Positions 11,501-17,047 of a stretch of DNA of 64,000 nt are shown here, piece after piece; position 1 is the stretch's first letter, and each line of letters starts with the position of its first letter. The stretch spans positions 90,968-154,967 of the forward strand of contig CAZCBE010000003.1 in NCBI GenBank assembly GCA_964496695.1, given 5' to 3'. The notes beneath the pieces are model-generated. The model saw only the letters and a list, made by a program, of their open reading frames with translations, made no database searches and was not told the DNA's origin. This stretch comes from SXTU01 sp964496695 (GTDB taxonomy: Bacteria; Verrucomicrobiota; Verrucomicrobiia; Limisphaerales; SXTU01). Position numbers and translations under genes: made by a program.

Positions 11501-11519
11501 AGACGATGTGGACTTTCAT
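2511..11519 (-). CDS. Giant multi-modular glycosyltransferase (3002 aa)
   Basis: A single open frame of 3002 codons. Modules in order, with approximate residues: GT-B fold glycosyltransferase (1-300); SAM-methyltransferase-like/DUF268-type segment (380-600, SSFEHDGLGRYGD then RPGGLLFLAVP); TPR (600-690); GT4 (705-990, EGNNNSLMEAAAM); TPR (1035-1125); GT2 (1265-1500, DXD-like FMDNDIEVMPGW); GT4 (1557-1930, SRGEGWGRPMHEAMAMG); GT4 (1964-2327, YRGEGFGLPVLEAMACG); TPR-like (2360-2440); GT2 (2462-2655, FLDADEELP); C-terminal TPRs (2665-2940). Several linkers are encoded by palindromic repeats like those found between genes. It lies two genes from flagellin, so glycosylation of flagellin or of another surface glycan is a reasonable inference, but no substrate can be read from the sequence. 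No membrane segment is apparent, so it is probably cytosolic. Confidence 0.9.
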   Translation of the reverse strand: MKVHIVCYEDVHGWILGKFALKLQEHLRPLGVAATISKQPDPQADINHHIIYYDYDGRKTTTETVMVTHIDTDWKRERLRQQLINAAMGICCSAESVDALAAAGLPREKLCFVNPGHDGEMKARRTVVGITSKVQPSGCKREGILLELGQRLSPDEFQFRIMGAGWEEHVKQLRLAGFTVDYWKTFDRAEYLKLMPSLDYYLYLGMDEGSMGFMDALAAGVQTIVTTQGFHLDAPGGITHGWSQPAELFRIFEGIARDKRLRQQAVGNWTWPEYAKRHFALWQYLLAKQTGQPLNASLRAPLAKMAVLARDVTFAPRPREGDTPVPFSQPTAPALVASSPAIVTEPPRAMPAELAAAFTMNGLMATEQWYHNETVPTNQPLVFPRGLVEDYKQRIQRKEPGSYVPTNQWLYEAFEHYQLAGQHVAILGSEAPWYEAMCLHYGARCTTIEYRPIHSDHPDIHALTPAQYAANPIQFDAAFSISSFEHDGLGRYGDPVAPNADLEAMRRLKSLVRPGGLLFLAVPVGKDIVVWNAHRIYGRHRLPKLLDGWKIVDAFGFEQELFNHDTKGSGEARNYIQPVFVLQNADPAPDDTIFTFRKPQYVTDPRVEAEKLVRAALQENPKGIEALKLLVSLCLDTARWAEAAQACFQILQQTPDDQHVLLALAHCLEQTGEAETAAAVREQLAAVAQASRPAVPPASAPARPRVLLIADVPNWVFHRHCQTLTARLGAEFEFTTQFHGQPFDEDAFDLIYPLEWNMVLPQQVKNPAKYVTALRSHVSWQDQDFLAFAEHLATRFQRVHVVSQRLAKLFRPLVPNLDLISHGVDLQFFQPTTRADQSGRKLRLGWAGNRACPTKGFAELIAPLGKLPGVELVFCGYSDKNLDRDQMKAFYDSLDAYVCTSQWEGNNNSLMEAAAMQRAIITTDNGTVPEYLRHGSSAIIVERQLPELIHAVIQLRDNPALRASLGEQARAAVAAKFDWNTAAERYREFFRTALAGRTQFQSATGTSQSHVALRTETFGGAQSPAPASPKSDPLAEIEAKAREALALNPNGIEALELLCDVLQRRERWAEITGLCIRLLGLKPDDLHTLARLAKAFYAAGERDAARATLERILELDPQNQLARENVMAFEASAASGMESRLQAAERPTVVGLPAKHQDGKHVSPAEAGTPSAVHGEGESATTAGTPPLADEPACEFPPAIAAELQLASTALHQSDLATAHAIYHRVFKAHPEEDRLRELAALATAEARAACPVPDFGGQVKPARLNIAILTYNALDYTKLCLASLQQHSTEAYNVFIVDNGSTDGTREWLAELPDANVFAEFSPVNLGVPGGRNRLLQLIQPHLPEDGFVIFMDNDIEVMPGWVEHFSNFFAAHPHVGIGTAVGHHFIVREDHRELGAVPVGAPTPVDVACGGFVCWVRSATAKAVGDYDERLGLFWHEDDDYTVRALAAGWEVFIVPGAPVLHHEHKSGVAKPGIKVGGSPANQRYLVNKWRALGLIDANGKPRRPAKRPALPASPDPAVVGRGVLTPPPMTRTPQDSGGALRTARPTGTAKQARVSLPIRWAAPFFNPTGYASEAINFTLPLSHQLNLGIFHDTNITSEKFIAELPRPERDRLLALRDKFFLMRGGVLVSHNPAFAFKRTPDTIYHVGRTMYETDRIPADWVGCCNAMDEVWVPSQFNVETFAASGVEREKLVIVPGAVDETLFDPAQHQPLALPNPAKFNFVSVFEWSGRKAWDVLLAGYLREFSAEDDVCLHLRTYLFGHPDANPRDTLEPLIKEFAARLGLGKKPLPRIELLTEQIPSSDLPRLYLAADCVVVPSRGEGWGRPMHEAMAMGRPVIATNWSANTEFMNAENSYLLDYELVDVQHVEPFLKHYLGHRWANPSERHLRRLMRQVHQNPAEALARGARARTEVTACFSRTAVAERVMQQFERIERKFTTPACPAVTARTLETQPQTTPTKVPPVTVAWDGSFLDYGSLSHVNRELTGAMEALADIRLTRMGQSTLSAPAGLHAIARSLKPVAPIGTQITVRHAWPPVWDAPKSGKWVQIQPWEFGALPSEWVKQAVHADEIWAYSHYVRSVYVGAGLDARKIKVVPLGIDPERFRPDAKPMALATRKSFKFLFVGGTIFRKGADVLLKAYLARFTAADDVCLVIKDFGGDSVYRGQTLAAQIKTAQSLPNAPEILHLTNDLPPESLPGLYTECDCLVHPYRGEGFGLPVLEAMACGLPVVVTGGGSTDDFATDEFAYRIPAVRRSIGNRVGDLELIAGGWLLEPDATALGDRMRWLMANRDEARTKGRAASEHVRTNWTWSRAASVAAERLHALTGNLAVAKETVPTIKPATVAYGGDSASTGAPKFQLKLPPAGLVGDLKAAHLALTKRENFVAWTGGLAALEARPFHPEAWLLLGETALAAGDVAMARECATRARQLVPRWKSAKKFQKSLPAKSRDWQVRWPVTPPKSGKPRLSVFVIAKNEEKFLGQCLDSVKGLADQLIVLDTGSTDRTVEIAKQRGAEVYAHAWDDDFSAARNAALERATGDWVMFLDADEELPPSEHDNLRADMEAPGVMAVRLRLQNVGQEDDGQCYVPRLWRNAPGLFFYGRVHEQIFPSILVKCDEWGMETRLGTATLRHHGYDPEVIKDRNKVERNLRLLRRAVEELPGEPMLLMNLGLELVRSGRLREGLVQYREAFNRLSALPKKDIVPELREALLTQFVCHLHTAKEFAEVLRVLASPLARDGGLTATMHFMAGLAHLELNQFDAGAGQMRLCLATRNERTLSPVNRDIRKAGPHHVLALCLWGAQRHDDVEKCFLDGLAEDSGARATRFDFARWLAERGRKLDALHLLHKLVAGSASEPRVWVLGAQIALSEPEFIEFACDWTGEALGHEPGNAELTALRAQALLLGGQANEALAAMELLPEQTPTLLAVKALAALGGAGTWPALGSASEAAVSAEFLRWYRRLIEFRANALLMKVNERLPELRQHLPSAARVLAAAVEEAATPAR
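6871..6961. repeat. Inverted repeat inside the giant glycosyltransferase gene
   Basis: The arms GTAGGGCGCGCTGTCCTCAG (from 6880) and TGAGGACACCCCGCCCTAC (ending near 6958) are imperfect inverted copies about 40 bases apart. They are translated in frame as a Pro/Thr/Arg-rich linker (about residues 1520-1550) between a GT2 and a GT4 module. Comparable hairpins lie at 8019-8117, 9405-9470 and 10538-10575, also at module boundaries. Confidence 0.7.
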
Positions 11520-11547
11520 AAGCAGTGCGATAGCGGGCGCGGAAAAA

Positions 11548-13476
11548 TCAGTTGAGCGAGAGTTGTTTCAGTGAAGGGCTGCCGGCCGAGCCGAAGCGAC
11601 CCTGCGGGTTGGAAGCCCGTCCCGATGCGCCGCCAGACAGGATCTCCGCTGGCAGATGGGGGGCGATGTAGTTGAGCAGGCGATACCACCATTTGTCCTC
11701 GGTGTAATCCGCTAGAACGCGCCTCCAGCCCGCGATGGCGATGCGGCGGCGTTCATCCTCATGCGCGAGGTAGTAGCGGGTTGCGTCCACGCACTCGTCC
11801 ATGGTGTCGAAGCCGATGACCTCTTCGCCGAGCTTGAAGACCTTGCCGAGATTCTCGCGGCAGTCGCAGATCTGCATCACGCCGAAGGCCGGGAGCATGA
11901 GCAGCCGGGTGTTCACCGGGCCGGTGGAGTTGTGGAGGTTCCAGCCGATGCGGGCGCGGCGATAGAGACCGAGCAACTCAGCGTCCGCGAGGAAGCCGCC
12001 GGGCCAGCCCTTGCCACGCAAGATGGCCTGGGGAAATTCGCGGTTCAGACGCTCCAGACGCTGCGCACGGTCGCTCATGCCATAGATGCGTTCGCAGCAC
12101 ATGACCAGGTCCACGTCGCGGGAGCCGGTGTGGAGGCGTTCCTCGGTGATGGTGTGGTCCACCACATTCGCGGGGACACAGTGCGGGAGCCACGCGGCGT
12201 GACGGACGCCCCACTGGGCGTAATCGCCGACGCACGCGATGTTCGCGACGCAACTGAAGTCGAAGGCCGGGGCGACGGGCTGGGAAAGCACGGCGGAATT
12301 CTCCGGGTCGTCGGCGCAGATGAAGACGTTGAAAGTCGAGAGCTGGCGAATGAACTCGGGGTGAAGCATCGAGCCGCCGGCGGCGATCAGGACATCCTTG
12401 CCGCGCAGCTTGTCCTCCAGTTCGCCGTAGCGGTTCATGAGGTCCGCACTCTGGCTGCGCCATTTCTGATCCAGCTTCGGGAAGGGCCACCAACCGCCGA
12501 CGCAGGGAACGGGGAGGGCCTCGACATTGTAGCCGAGGCGGCTGAGGCGGGCGGCGAGGCTGGCTTCCTCGGAGACGCGACCGAAGGAGTAGGCGGGATA
12601 GACGAAGGCGTAGCGGAGGTTGCGGAGAGCGGCGGGTGGTGGAGTGGCGGGGCCGAGCACCGTTGAACTCCGATCGCGTTCTCCCTTACCCCGGCCCTCT
12701 CCCGCTGGGAGAGGGAGAGACTTCGTCCGCATTGGGCTGGCTTCGAAGCTGATTCGTGGGGTGGCGCTGGCGGGGCGGGCAACTACTTCACGCTTCTGGC
12801 TACGTTGGGGCACCTGCCATACGCCCATCCAGGAGTCTTTGAGATGGATGATGTCCGGGGTGATGCCTTTGGCCTGGAAGAAGAGTTCCACGCCCCGCAT
12901 GACCGCATCAATCCAGCCGAACTTGTGGCGGAGCTGGGGATGAAAATCGTGCCAGACCAGATAACCGCCGGGGCGCACCCGGTCGCACATCAGCAGGGTG
13001 TCTTTGAAAACCGCCTCCGTGTCATGGGCGGCGTCCACGAAGACGACGGCGAGGTCACGCAGTTCAGGGGGCATGACCCAGTTGCAGGTGTCCGCGTAAA
13101 TCTGGTGGATGCCGGTCACGCCTTGCGCGCGGTAGAAGGCGCCGATCTGCTCCTTGGTGAGCAGGTGGGTGACGAGCTGGCCGCTGCTGGCCTGATACTG
13201 CTCGGGAAGAATGTTGACCGTGTGGACGGTGCCGCGGGGGCCGAGATTCGTGGCGAGCTTGAAAGCGCTGTGGCCGTGGGAGGTGCCGAGTTCGAGGCAG
13301 TCGCCGGTGACGTTCGCGGCCAGCGTGGTGAGGACCTCGGCGTCGCGACGGCGGCGGGAGTGGTGGTCGCACTCGGTTTCGACCACATCAATGTCCGTTT
13401 CGAGGATCGTCCCGTCCTGGGGCAGGCCGAAGTGCCGTTTGAAATCCGCCAGGGTGCTGACCGTTGCGATGCGCAT
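11548..13476 (-). CDS. Methyltransferase-glycosyltransferase fusion protein
   Basis: 642 residues. The N-terminal 230 residues are a class I SAM-dependent methyltransferase of the Methyltransf_24 type: the SAM-binding ELGTSHGHSAFKLA motif, then VVFVDAAHDTEAVFKD and RPGGYLVWHDFHP. Residues about 275-620 resemble CgeB-like GT-B glycosyltransferases (Glyco_trans_1_2), with GWNLHNSTGPVNTRLLMLPAFG and a C-terminal EDKWWYRLL segment. The linker (about residues 230-275) is encoded at 12681-12730 by a copy of a genomic palindromic repeat. It lies directly upstream of the giant glycosyltransferase (28-base gap) and downstream of the flagellin terminator. A role in glycan decoration and methylation is inferred from the domains and neighbourhood; the acceptor is unknown. 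Confidence 0.85.
   Translation of the reverse strand: MRIATVSTLADFKRHFGLPQDGTILETDIDVVETECDHHSRRRRDAEVLTTLAANVTGDCLELGTSHGHSAFKLATNLGPRGTVHTVNILPEQYQASSGQLVTHLLTKEQIGAFYRAQGVTGIHQIYADTCNWVMPPELRDLAVVFVDAAHDTEAVFKDTLLMCDRVRPGGYLVWHDFHPQLRHKFGWIDAVMRGVELFFQAKGITPDIIHLKDSWMGVWQVPQRSQKREVVARPASATPRISFEASPMRTKSLPLPAGEGRGKGERDRSSTVLGPATPPPAALRNLRYAFVYPAYSFGRVSEEASLAARLSRLGYNVEALPVPCVGGWWPFPKLDQKWRSQSADLMNRYGELEDKLRGKDVLIAAGGSMLHPEFIRQLSTFNVFICADDPENSAVLSQPVAPAFDFSCVANIACVGDYAQWGVRHAAWLPHCVPANVVDHTITEERLHTGSRDVDLVMCCERIYGMSDRAQRLERLNREFPQAILRGKGWPGGFLADAELLGLYRRARIGWNLHNSTGPVNTRLLMLPAFGVMQICDCRENLGKVFKLGEEVIGFDTMDECVDATRYYLAHEDERRRIAIAGWRRVLADYTEDKWWYRLLNYIAPHLPAEILSGGASGRASNPQGRFGSAGSPSLKQLSLN
12681..12730. 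repeat. Palindromic repeat (CCCTCTCC...GGAGAGGG family) inside a CDS
   Basis: A hairpin of the family CCGGCCCTCTCCC-NNN-GGGAGAGGG followed by AGAGACTTCGTCCG. The same core and the same trailing bases occur at 47361-47407 in a fully intergenic setting, and other members lie at 47453-47491, 52957-53090 and 63970-64000. Here it is translated in frame between the methyltransferase and glycosyltransferase domains. Confidence 0.8.
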
Positions 13477-13522
13477 GGGTGCGGTGAGGGACTACGGACC
13501 GGCGGCGAAGAGCAGGTGCTTT

Positions 13523-13562
13523 AAGGAAAACACGCGGCCCCGCCCGCCGCGGGCGGGGCCGC
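13523..13562 (-). terminator. Rho-independent terminator after flagellin
   Basis: 13534-13562 is a perfect GC-only stem: GCGGCCCCGCCCG and its complement around a three-base loop. Read on the minus strand it is followed by GTGTTTTCC, a modest U-run. It begins about 20 bases past the flagellin stop and lies before the methyltransferase-glycosyltransferase start, so it should end fliW-csrA-flagellin transcripts. Confidence 0.8.
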
Positions 13563-13582
13563 GCCAACCCAGTCAAAGAGGT

Positions 13583-14386
13583 TTACTGCAGCAGGCGGAG
13601 CACGCTCTGCGGAAGCTGGTTGGCTTGCGCGAGCATGGCGGTGCCGGACTGCACGAGGATGTTGTAGCGGGCGTAGGCGGTGGACTCGTCGGCGACGTCC
13701 ACATCCTTGATGCGCGAACTGGCGGCCGTCAGGTTTTCGCGGCTGACGGCGATCTGGTCGGCGGTGCTGTTAAGCCGCGCCTGGAACGCCCCGATGCTGG
13801 AGCGGTCGCTGGCGAGCTGCGTGATGGCCGACTTCACGGAAGTGAGGGCGGCGGCAGCGGAGGCGCTGGTGGCGACCGAGGCCGTCGTGGCGCCGGTGTA
13901 GGAGGCGGCACCGAGGTTGATGCCGGACATGGAGAAGGTGTTGCCTTCCGAATCCGCCGTGACGCTCAGCGCGGTGGAGGAAAACAGGCTGATGCCGTTG
14001 AAGTCCTTGCCGGCCGAACTGGTGACGAAGCTGGCGAGCTGGCTGAACTCCGACTGATACAGCGAGCGGTCCGAGTCGGTCTTGGTGACATCCTGCGCCA
14101 GGATGGACAGTTCGCTCATGCGGTCGAGCGCGCGGCCAATCTTCTGGAGAAAGCCATCCTGCGTCTGGGTGAAGGAGATGGCGTTGCCAAGGTTGGATTT
14201 CGCGGCGGCAAGGCGGTTGACCTGCGCGTCCAGCTTGAGCGAGACAGCGAGGCCGGCGGCATCGTCGGCGGGATTGGTGATGCGCGAGCCGGAACTGAGT
14301 CGGGCCAGCGACTGGCCGAGCATGCTCTGGCTCTCTTGGAGATTCCGGGCGGCGGATTGCGCCTGGATGTTTGTGTTGATGACCAT
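13583..14386 (-). CDS. fliC: Flagellin
   Basis: 267 residues; the flagellar filament subunit, exported through the flagellar type III apparatus. The N-terminal D0/D1 signature is clear (MVINTNIQAQSAARNL, LSSGSRITNPADDAAGLAVS), as is the C-terminal helix (ARYNILVQSGTAMLAQANQLP, LRLLQ). It is short compared with enteric flagellins because the variable region is only about 70 residues and very rich in Ser, Thr and Ala (around residues 140-190). Such a surface would suit O-glycosylation, which agrees with the neighbouring glycosyltransferase genes, but this is inference. It is the last gene of fliW-csrA-flagellin, 16 bases after csrA, and is followed by a strong terminator. It is the only flagellin in the window. 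Confidence 0.97.
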   Translation of the reverse strand: MVINTNIQAQSAARNLQESQSMLGQSLARLSSGSRITNPADDAAGLAVSLKLDAQVNRLAAAKSNLGNAISFTQTQDGFLQKIGRALDRMSELSILAQDVTKTDSDRSLYQSEFSQLASFVTSSAGKDFNGISLFSSTALSVTADSEGNTFSMSGINLGAASYTGATTASVATSASAAAALTSVKSAITQLASDRSSIGAFQARLNSTADQIAVSRENLTAASSRIKDVDVADESTAYARYNILVQSGTAMLAQANQLPQSVLRLLQ

Positions 14387-14402
14387 ATGGGTGATGACTG
14401 GG

Positions 14403-14693
14403 TTATGGTTGGTTTGAGACTTCGACCGGTGAAACAGTCACCAGACGGGTGGTTGCCGGTGGGCAAATGGTTTCCGACTTGGGGGCCAGCCTGGGCATGG
14501 GGGCGCGCCCGTGGGTGAGCGCCGCCTGGTTGCTCTGCTGGATTTCCAGGTAGATCTCCTCCCGGTGGATGGGCACGTCGGCCGGGGCCTGGATGCCCAC
14601 CTTCACAGTGTCGCCGTCCACTCGGACGATCTTCACCGTGATACGCCCGTCTATGACGATGCTTTCGCCGAGTTTGCGGGTGAGGACGAGCAT
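14403..14693 (-). CDS. csrA: Carbon storage regulator CsrA
   Basis: RNA-binding translational regulator. The start MLVLTRKLGESIVIDG is the canonical CsrA beta-1/beta-2 sequence, and the RNA-contacting Arg of IHREEIY is present. At 96 residues it is about 35 longer than typical CsrA; the extra C-terminal tail (Thr/Pro/Val-rich) has no recognisable domain. In Bacillus the FliW-CsrA pair couples flagellin translation to flagellin export: FliW releases CsrA or is captured by flagellin. The gene order fliW-csrA-flagellin here suggests the same circuit. The spacing to fliW is 3 bases. No GGA motif is seen in the roughly 80 bases before the flagellin ATG, so the target site is unclear. Confidence 0.95.
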   Translation of the reverse strand: MLVLTRKLGESIVIDGRITVKIVRVDGDTVKVGIQAPADVPIHREEIYLEIQQSNQAALTHGRAPMPRLAPKSETICPPATTRLVTVSPVEVSNQP

Positions 14694-14696
14694 GGC

Positions 14697-15128
14697 TCAG
14701 GTGGTGACAGAGATGGGCTGGCAGACGGGCAGGTCGGCGGCGTTGAGCGGGACGATCTGCTTGCCGATGAGCGTGCGGCGGTTGACCAGGACGGGGCCCT
14801 TGAGGTTCACGGTGGCGTTGTTCTGGCCGCGGAGGGTGACGATATTGAAGACGAGCGCGTCCTCCGGCGTGCGGAGATCGAGGAAGCTGGCATCCTCGTC
14901 GCTGATTTCCGGCTCGTAGTCGGGCGCGACTGCCGTGGGGGATACGACCACGAATGCCAGGTTCGGCTGGTCGAGCACCTGGAGCCAAAGGAACGGGGCC
15001 TCCTCGGGACGGGAGAGCAGGGCGTAGCGCTTGAACTGCTCGAAACCCAGCAAGCCCAGCGGAAGCTGCAGCACGTTGCCTTCGCGCACGGGCGCTGGCT
15101 CCACCACGGATGAATCGGCGTTCTTCAT
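14697..15128 (-). CDS. fliW: Flagellar assembly factor FliW
   Basis: About 143 residues from the ATG at 15128. It is an allosteric antagonist of CsrA that also binds flagellin. Family features include the opening GNVLQLPLGLLGFEQFKRY, then PFLWLQVLDQPNLAFVVVSP and a C-terminal TVNLKGPVLVNRRTLIGKQI. I prefer the ATG at 15128 to the upstream ATG at 15170 because the extra residues are not FliW-like and because a sigma54 element lies at 15155-15169, inside that extension. It is the first gene of the fliW-csrA-flagellin operon. Confidence 0.95.
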   Translation of the reverse strand: MKNADSSVVEPAPVREGNVLQLPLGLLGFEQFKRYALLSRPEEAPFLWLQVLDQPNLAFVVVSPTAVAPDYEPEISDEDASFLDLRTPEDALVFNIVTLRGQNNATVNLKGPVLVNRRTLIGKQIVPLNAADLPVCQPISVTT

Positions 15129-15154
15129 AGATTTTCTCGTCGGGGGCTGGTTTA

Positions 15155-15169
15155 GCAGCGGTCGTGCCA
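15155..15169 (-). promoter_or_regulatory. Sigma54 promoter for fliW-csrA-flagellin
   Basis: The minus strand reads TGGCAC-GACCG-CTGC, a -24/-12 element with correct GG-to-GC spacing and one mismatch from the TTGC consensus. The predicted start is about 12 bases further on, giving a leader of about 15 bases to the fliW ATG at 15128. The same geometry is seen before flgB. Confidence 0.7.
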
Positions 15170-15319
15170 CCGGACTAAAAGGGGGGAATCCGGTTCAAAG
15201 CCCGGTGTGTCCGCCGGTTCGGCGGCTCAGGTAGGCAAATTCATCCTCCGCACCGGGTGAAAGTTGCCCCTGATTCAATTTGGTAAAATTTCAGGCTTAC
15301 AAACGGGCGGATTATTCCT

Positions 15320-15346
15320 CAAGCTGTCCCCGCGCGTTGCCGATAG
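15320..15346 (+). promoter_or_regulatory. Sigma28 (FliA) promoter candidate for cheD
   Basis: CAAGCTGT, 11 bases, then GCCGATAG. This matches the FliA pattern TAAAGTTT-N11-GCCGATAA best in the -10 box and spacing. An equivalent element with the same spacing precedes the HDOD gene at 55768. It lies about 120 bases upstream of cheD in the divergent fliW/cheD gap (15129-15464). Confidence 0.5.
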
Positions 15347-15464
15347 ACTCGGCGGAACTTGCGCCATCGTCGCATTTTAGCGGTGCCTGGAGAGCCTGTA
15401 GCTCGGACGGCAGCAAGTGTGGTGAAGGTGCGGTCTGCGGCGGCGCAGGCAACTAACTGGCTTT

Positions 15465-15974
15465 ATGCTTTCAACCAGCCGGGCAGGCTACGAGCAGCGC
15501 GTCATCCCCATCAGCGGGCTGCTCGTCTGCGACAATCCCAAGGTCGTTCTCTGCTCCCATTCCATCGGGATGGGGGTGGTATTCGCGGCCTACGATCCGG
15601 GGACGCGCATCGGTGGGCTGTTTCACGCGCTCCTGCCGGAGGCTTCAGCCAATCCGGCGCGCGCGAAGGAGAAGCCGGGCATGTTTGTGGACGCGGGCCT
15701 GGAGGCTTTGGAATTTACACTCAAGGCCAGCGGTGCGGTGCCGTCCCGGCTGCAATACTTCGCCGCCGGGGGGGCGCAGGTGATGGGCACCAGCGGCAGC
15801 CTGAACGTCGGCCTGCGCAACACGGACACGTTGCAGCGCCTGCTCGCCGCGCGGGGGATCAAATTCAAGGGGTCGCATCTGGGAGGTTATGCCTGTCGTT
15901 CCTTCTATCTCTCCATCGAGACGGGGGAGGCGGGCGTCATGCTTTCCGGCCAACTCAACGAAATCACGCTATGA
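15465..15974 (+). CDS. cheD: CheD-family chemoreceptor deamidase-like protein
   Basis: 169 residues. CheD deamidates chemoreceptor glutamines and binds CheC. The family framework is evident: YDPGTRIGGLFHALLPE with the catalytic His (His54), VDAGLEALEFTL, GGAQVMG, NVGLRNTDTL and the C-terminal GGYACRSF/ETGEAGVML. By hand alignment to Thermotoga CheD, the catalytic Cys position (GLGSCV) is Gly37 (SIGMGVV); a Cys lies seven residues earlier (Cys30) instead. The protein may therefore be inactive as a deamidase or use a shifted nucleophile. Its stop overlaps the next start as ATGA, so translation is probably coupled to the HDOD gene. No chemotaxis kinase or receptor gene is visible nearby. Confidence 0.85.
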   Translation: MLSTSRAGYEQRVIPISGLLVCDNPKVVLCSHSIGMGVVFAAYDPGTRIGGLFHALLPEASANPARAKEKPGMFVDAGLEALEFTLKASGAVPSRLQYFAAGGAQVMGTSGSLNVGLRNTDTLQRLLAARGIKFKGSHLGGYACRSFYLSIETGEAGVMLSGQLNEITL

Positions 15975-16819
15975 CCCCCATTGACGACTACCTGAGCCGG
16001 GTCAAACAACTGCCGCCCGCCCCGCGGATTCTGCCGGAACTCCTGCAACTCCTGCGCCGCTCGGATGTGGACGCTGACAAGGTGGTCAACCTCATCCGTT
16101 ACGATCCCGCCCTCACGGCTGGCGTGCTGCAACTGGCGAACAGCGCCTTCTTTGGCTCCGCCCGCCCGGCGGACGATTTGAGCGAAGCCGTGACCCGGTT
16201 GGGTTTCCAGCAGGTTTACATCCTGGTGGCGGCCGTCAGCGGCGCGCGCAACCTTTCCCCGGCCCAAAAGGGCTACGGGATGGCCTCCGGCGACTTGTGG
16301 CGGCACTCGGCCACCAGCGCGGTGGCGGCCCAGATCATTGCCAAGGAACTGGGGGATGACGTGGACCTGGTCTTTACTGCCACCCTGCTGCACGACATCG
16401 GCAAGATCATCCTCTCGGACACGCTGGAGTCTGCCTATTCAGTGATTGTCCACGAGACCTCGCAAAACAAGTATCCGCTCATCGAGGTGGAGCGGCGCGT
16501 CCTGGGGTTCGATCACGCCCAACTGGGCGGTCGTTTGCTCTCGAAGTGGAATTTCCCAGTGAACTTGGTGGCCGCCGTCGAGCATCATCACCAGCCGGAC
16601 CTGGCCGGTGAGCACAAGCGCCTTGCGGCTTACGCCCATGTTGGCAACATCCTCGCCTACTCTCTAGGCCAGGGCTACGGCAACGCCGCCTACGCCATGG
16701 AACCCAGCTCTGCGGCGTTCAAAATCCTCGGGCTCGGGGAGGATGTCATGCCCGGCTACATGATGCGCACCTTCGATCAGATGGGCATCATCGAGGCGCT
16801 GTTCCGGGTGAAGACCTGA
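15971..16819 (+). CDS. HDOD domain signalling protein
   Basis: 282 residues. Residues about 12-210 form an HDOD domain, a catalytically degenerate HD-like fold: LPPAPRILPELLQLL, DPALTAGVLQLANSAFFG, TATLLHDIGKIILSD, FDHAQLGGRLLSKWNFP and VEHHHQP. HDOD proteins act in chemotaxis and motility control and c-di-GMP-linked signalling in several bacteria. The ATG at 15971 overlaps the cheD stop (ATGA), which suggests a stoichiometric partnership with CheD. An HD-type LHDIGK is retained, but the full HD-GYP signature is not seen. The pair is probably under the sigma28-like promoter upstream of cheD. Confidence 0.9.
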   Translation: MTPIDDYLSRVKQLPPAPRILPELLQLLRRSDVDADKVVNLIRYDPALTAGVLQLANSAFFGSARPADDLSEAVTRLGFQQVYILVAAVSGARNLSPAQKGYGMASGDLWRHSATSAVAAQIIAKELGDDVDLVFTATLLHDIGKIILSDTLESAYSVIVHETSQNKYPLIEVERRVLGFDHAQLGGRLLSKWNFPVNLVAAVEHHHQPDLAGEHKRLAAYAHVGNILAYSLGQGYGNAAYAMEPSSAAFKILGLGEDVMPGYMMRTFDQMGIIEALFRVKT

Positions 16820-16945
16820 GCGAGTCAGGGGAAAGCTGACCGCAGGAACATGCGGGTTTTCGCTCGGGCAGAAGTTGGGCGAGCCTGAAAGATGGGGTCA
16901 AAAAAATCCCGATTGGGAAATCTTTCTGGCTACACTTTTTTGACC
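16818..16945. terminator. Probable terminator region between converging operons
   Basis: Two structures lie in the 440-base gap between the HDOD gene and flgL. CCGCA-GGAACA-TGCGG followed by GTTTT (16840-16860) is nested in GAGCGA/TCGCTC. GGTCAAAAAA (from 16896) is matched by TTTTTTGACC (16936-16945), with TCCC-GATT-GGGA inside, as in bidirectional terminators. Both stems are modest. Confidence 0.4.
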
Positions 16946-17047
16946 TTGAGGAGTGCACACCTCGGTTTGGTGGTCTGACGGGCAAGAAACCCTGGCTTCG
17001 CGCACACCAGCGGCGTATGTGAAGACCACTGTTCCCGGCGGCGCGGA

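Noticed and set aside
9039..11555. Long plus-strand open frame (over 800 codons) opposite the giant glycosyltransferase gene, with similar ones elsewhere
   Set aside because: It is antisense to a clear multi-domain protein; the composition is Gly/Arg/Glu/Val-rich without domains, as expected from the complementary strand of GC-rich coding DNA.
13583..14386. Flagellin as a FlgL-type protein
   Set aside because: Its N- and C-terminal signatures are those of flagellin, and a separate FlgL with its own signature is present at 17260-18195.
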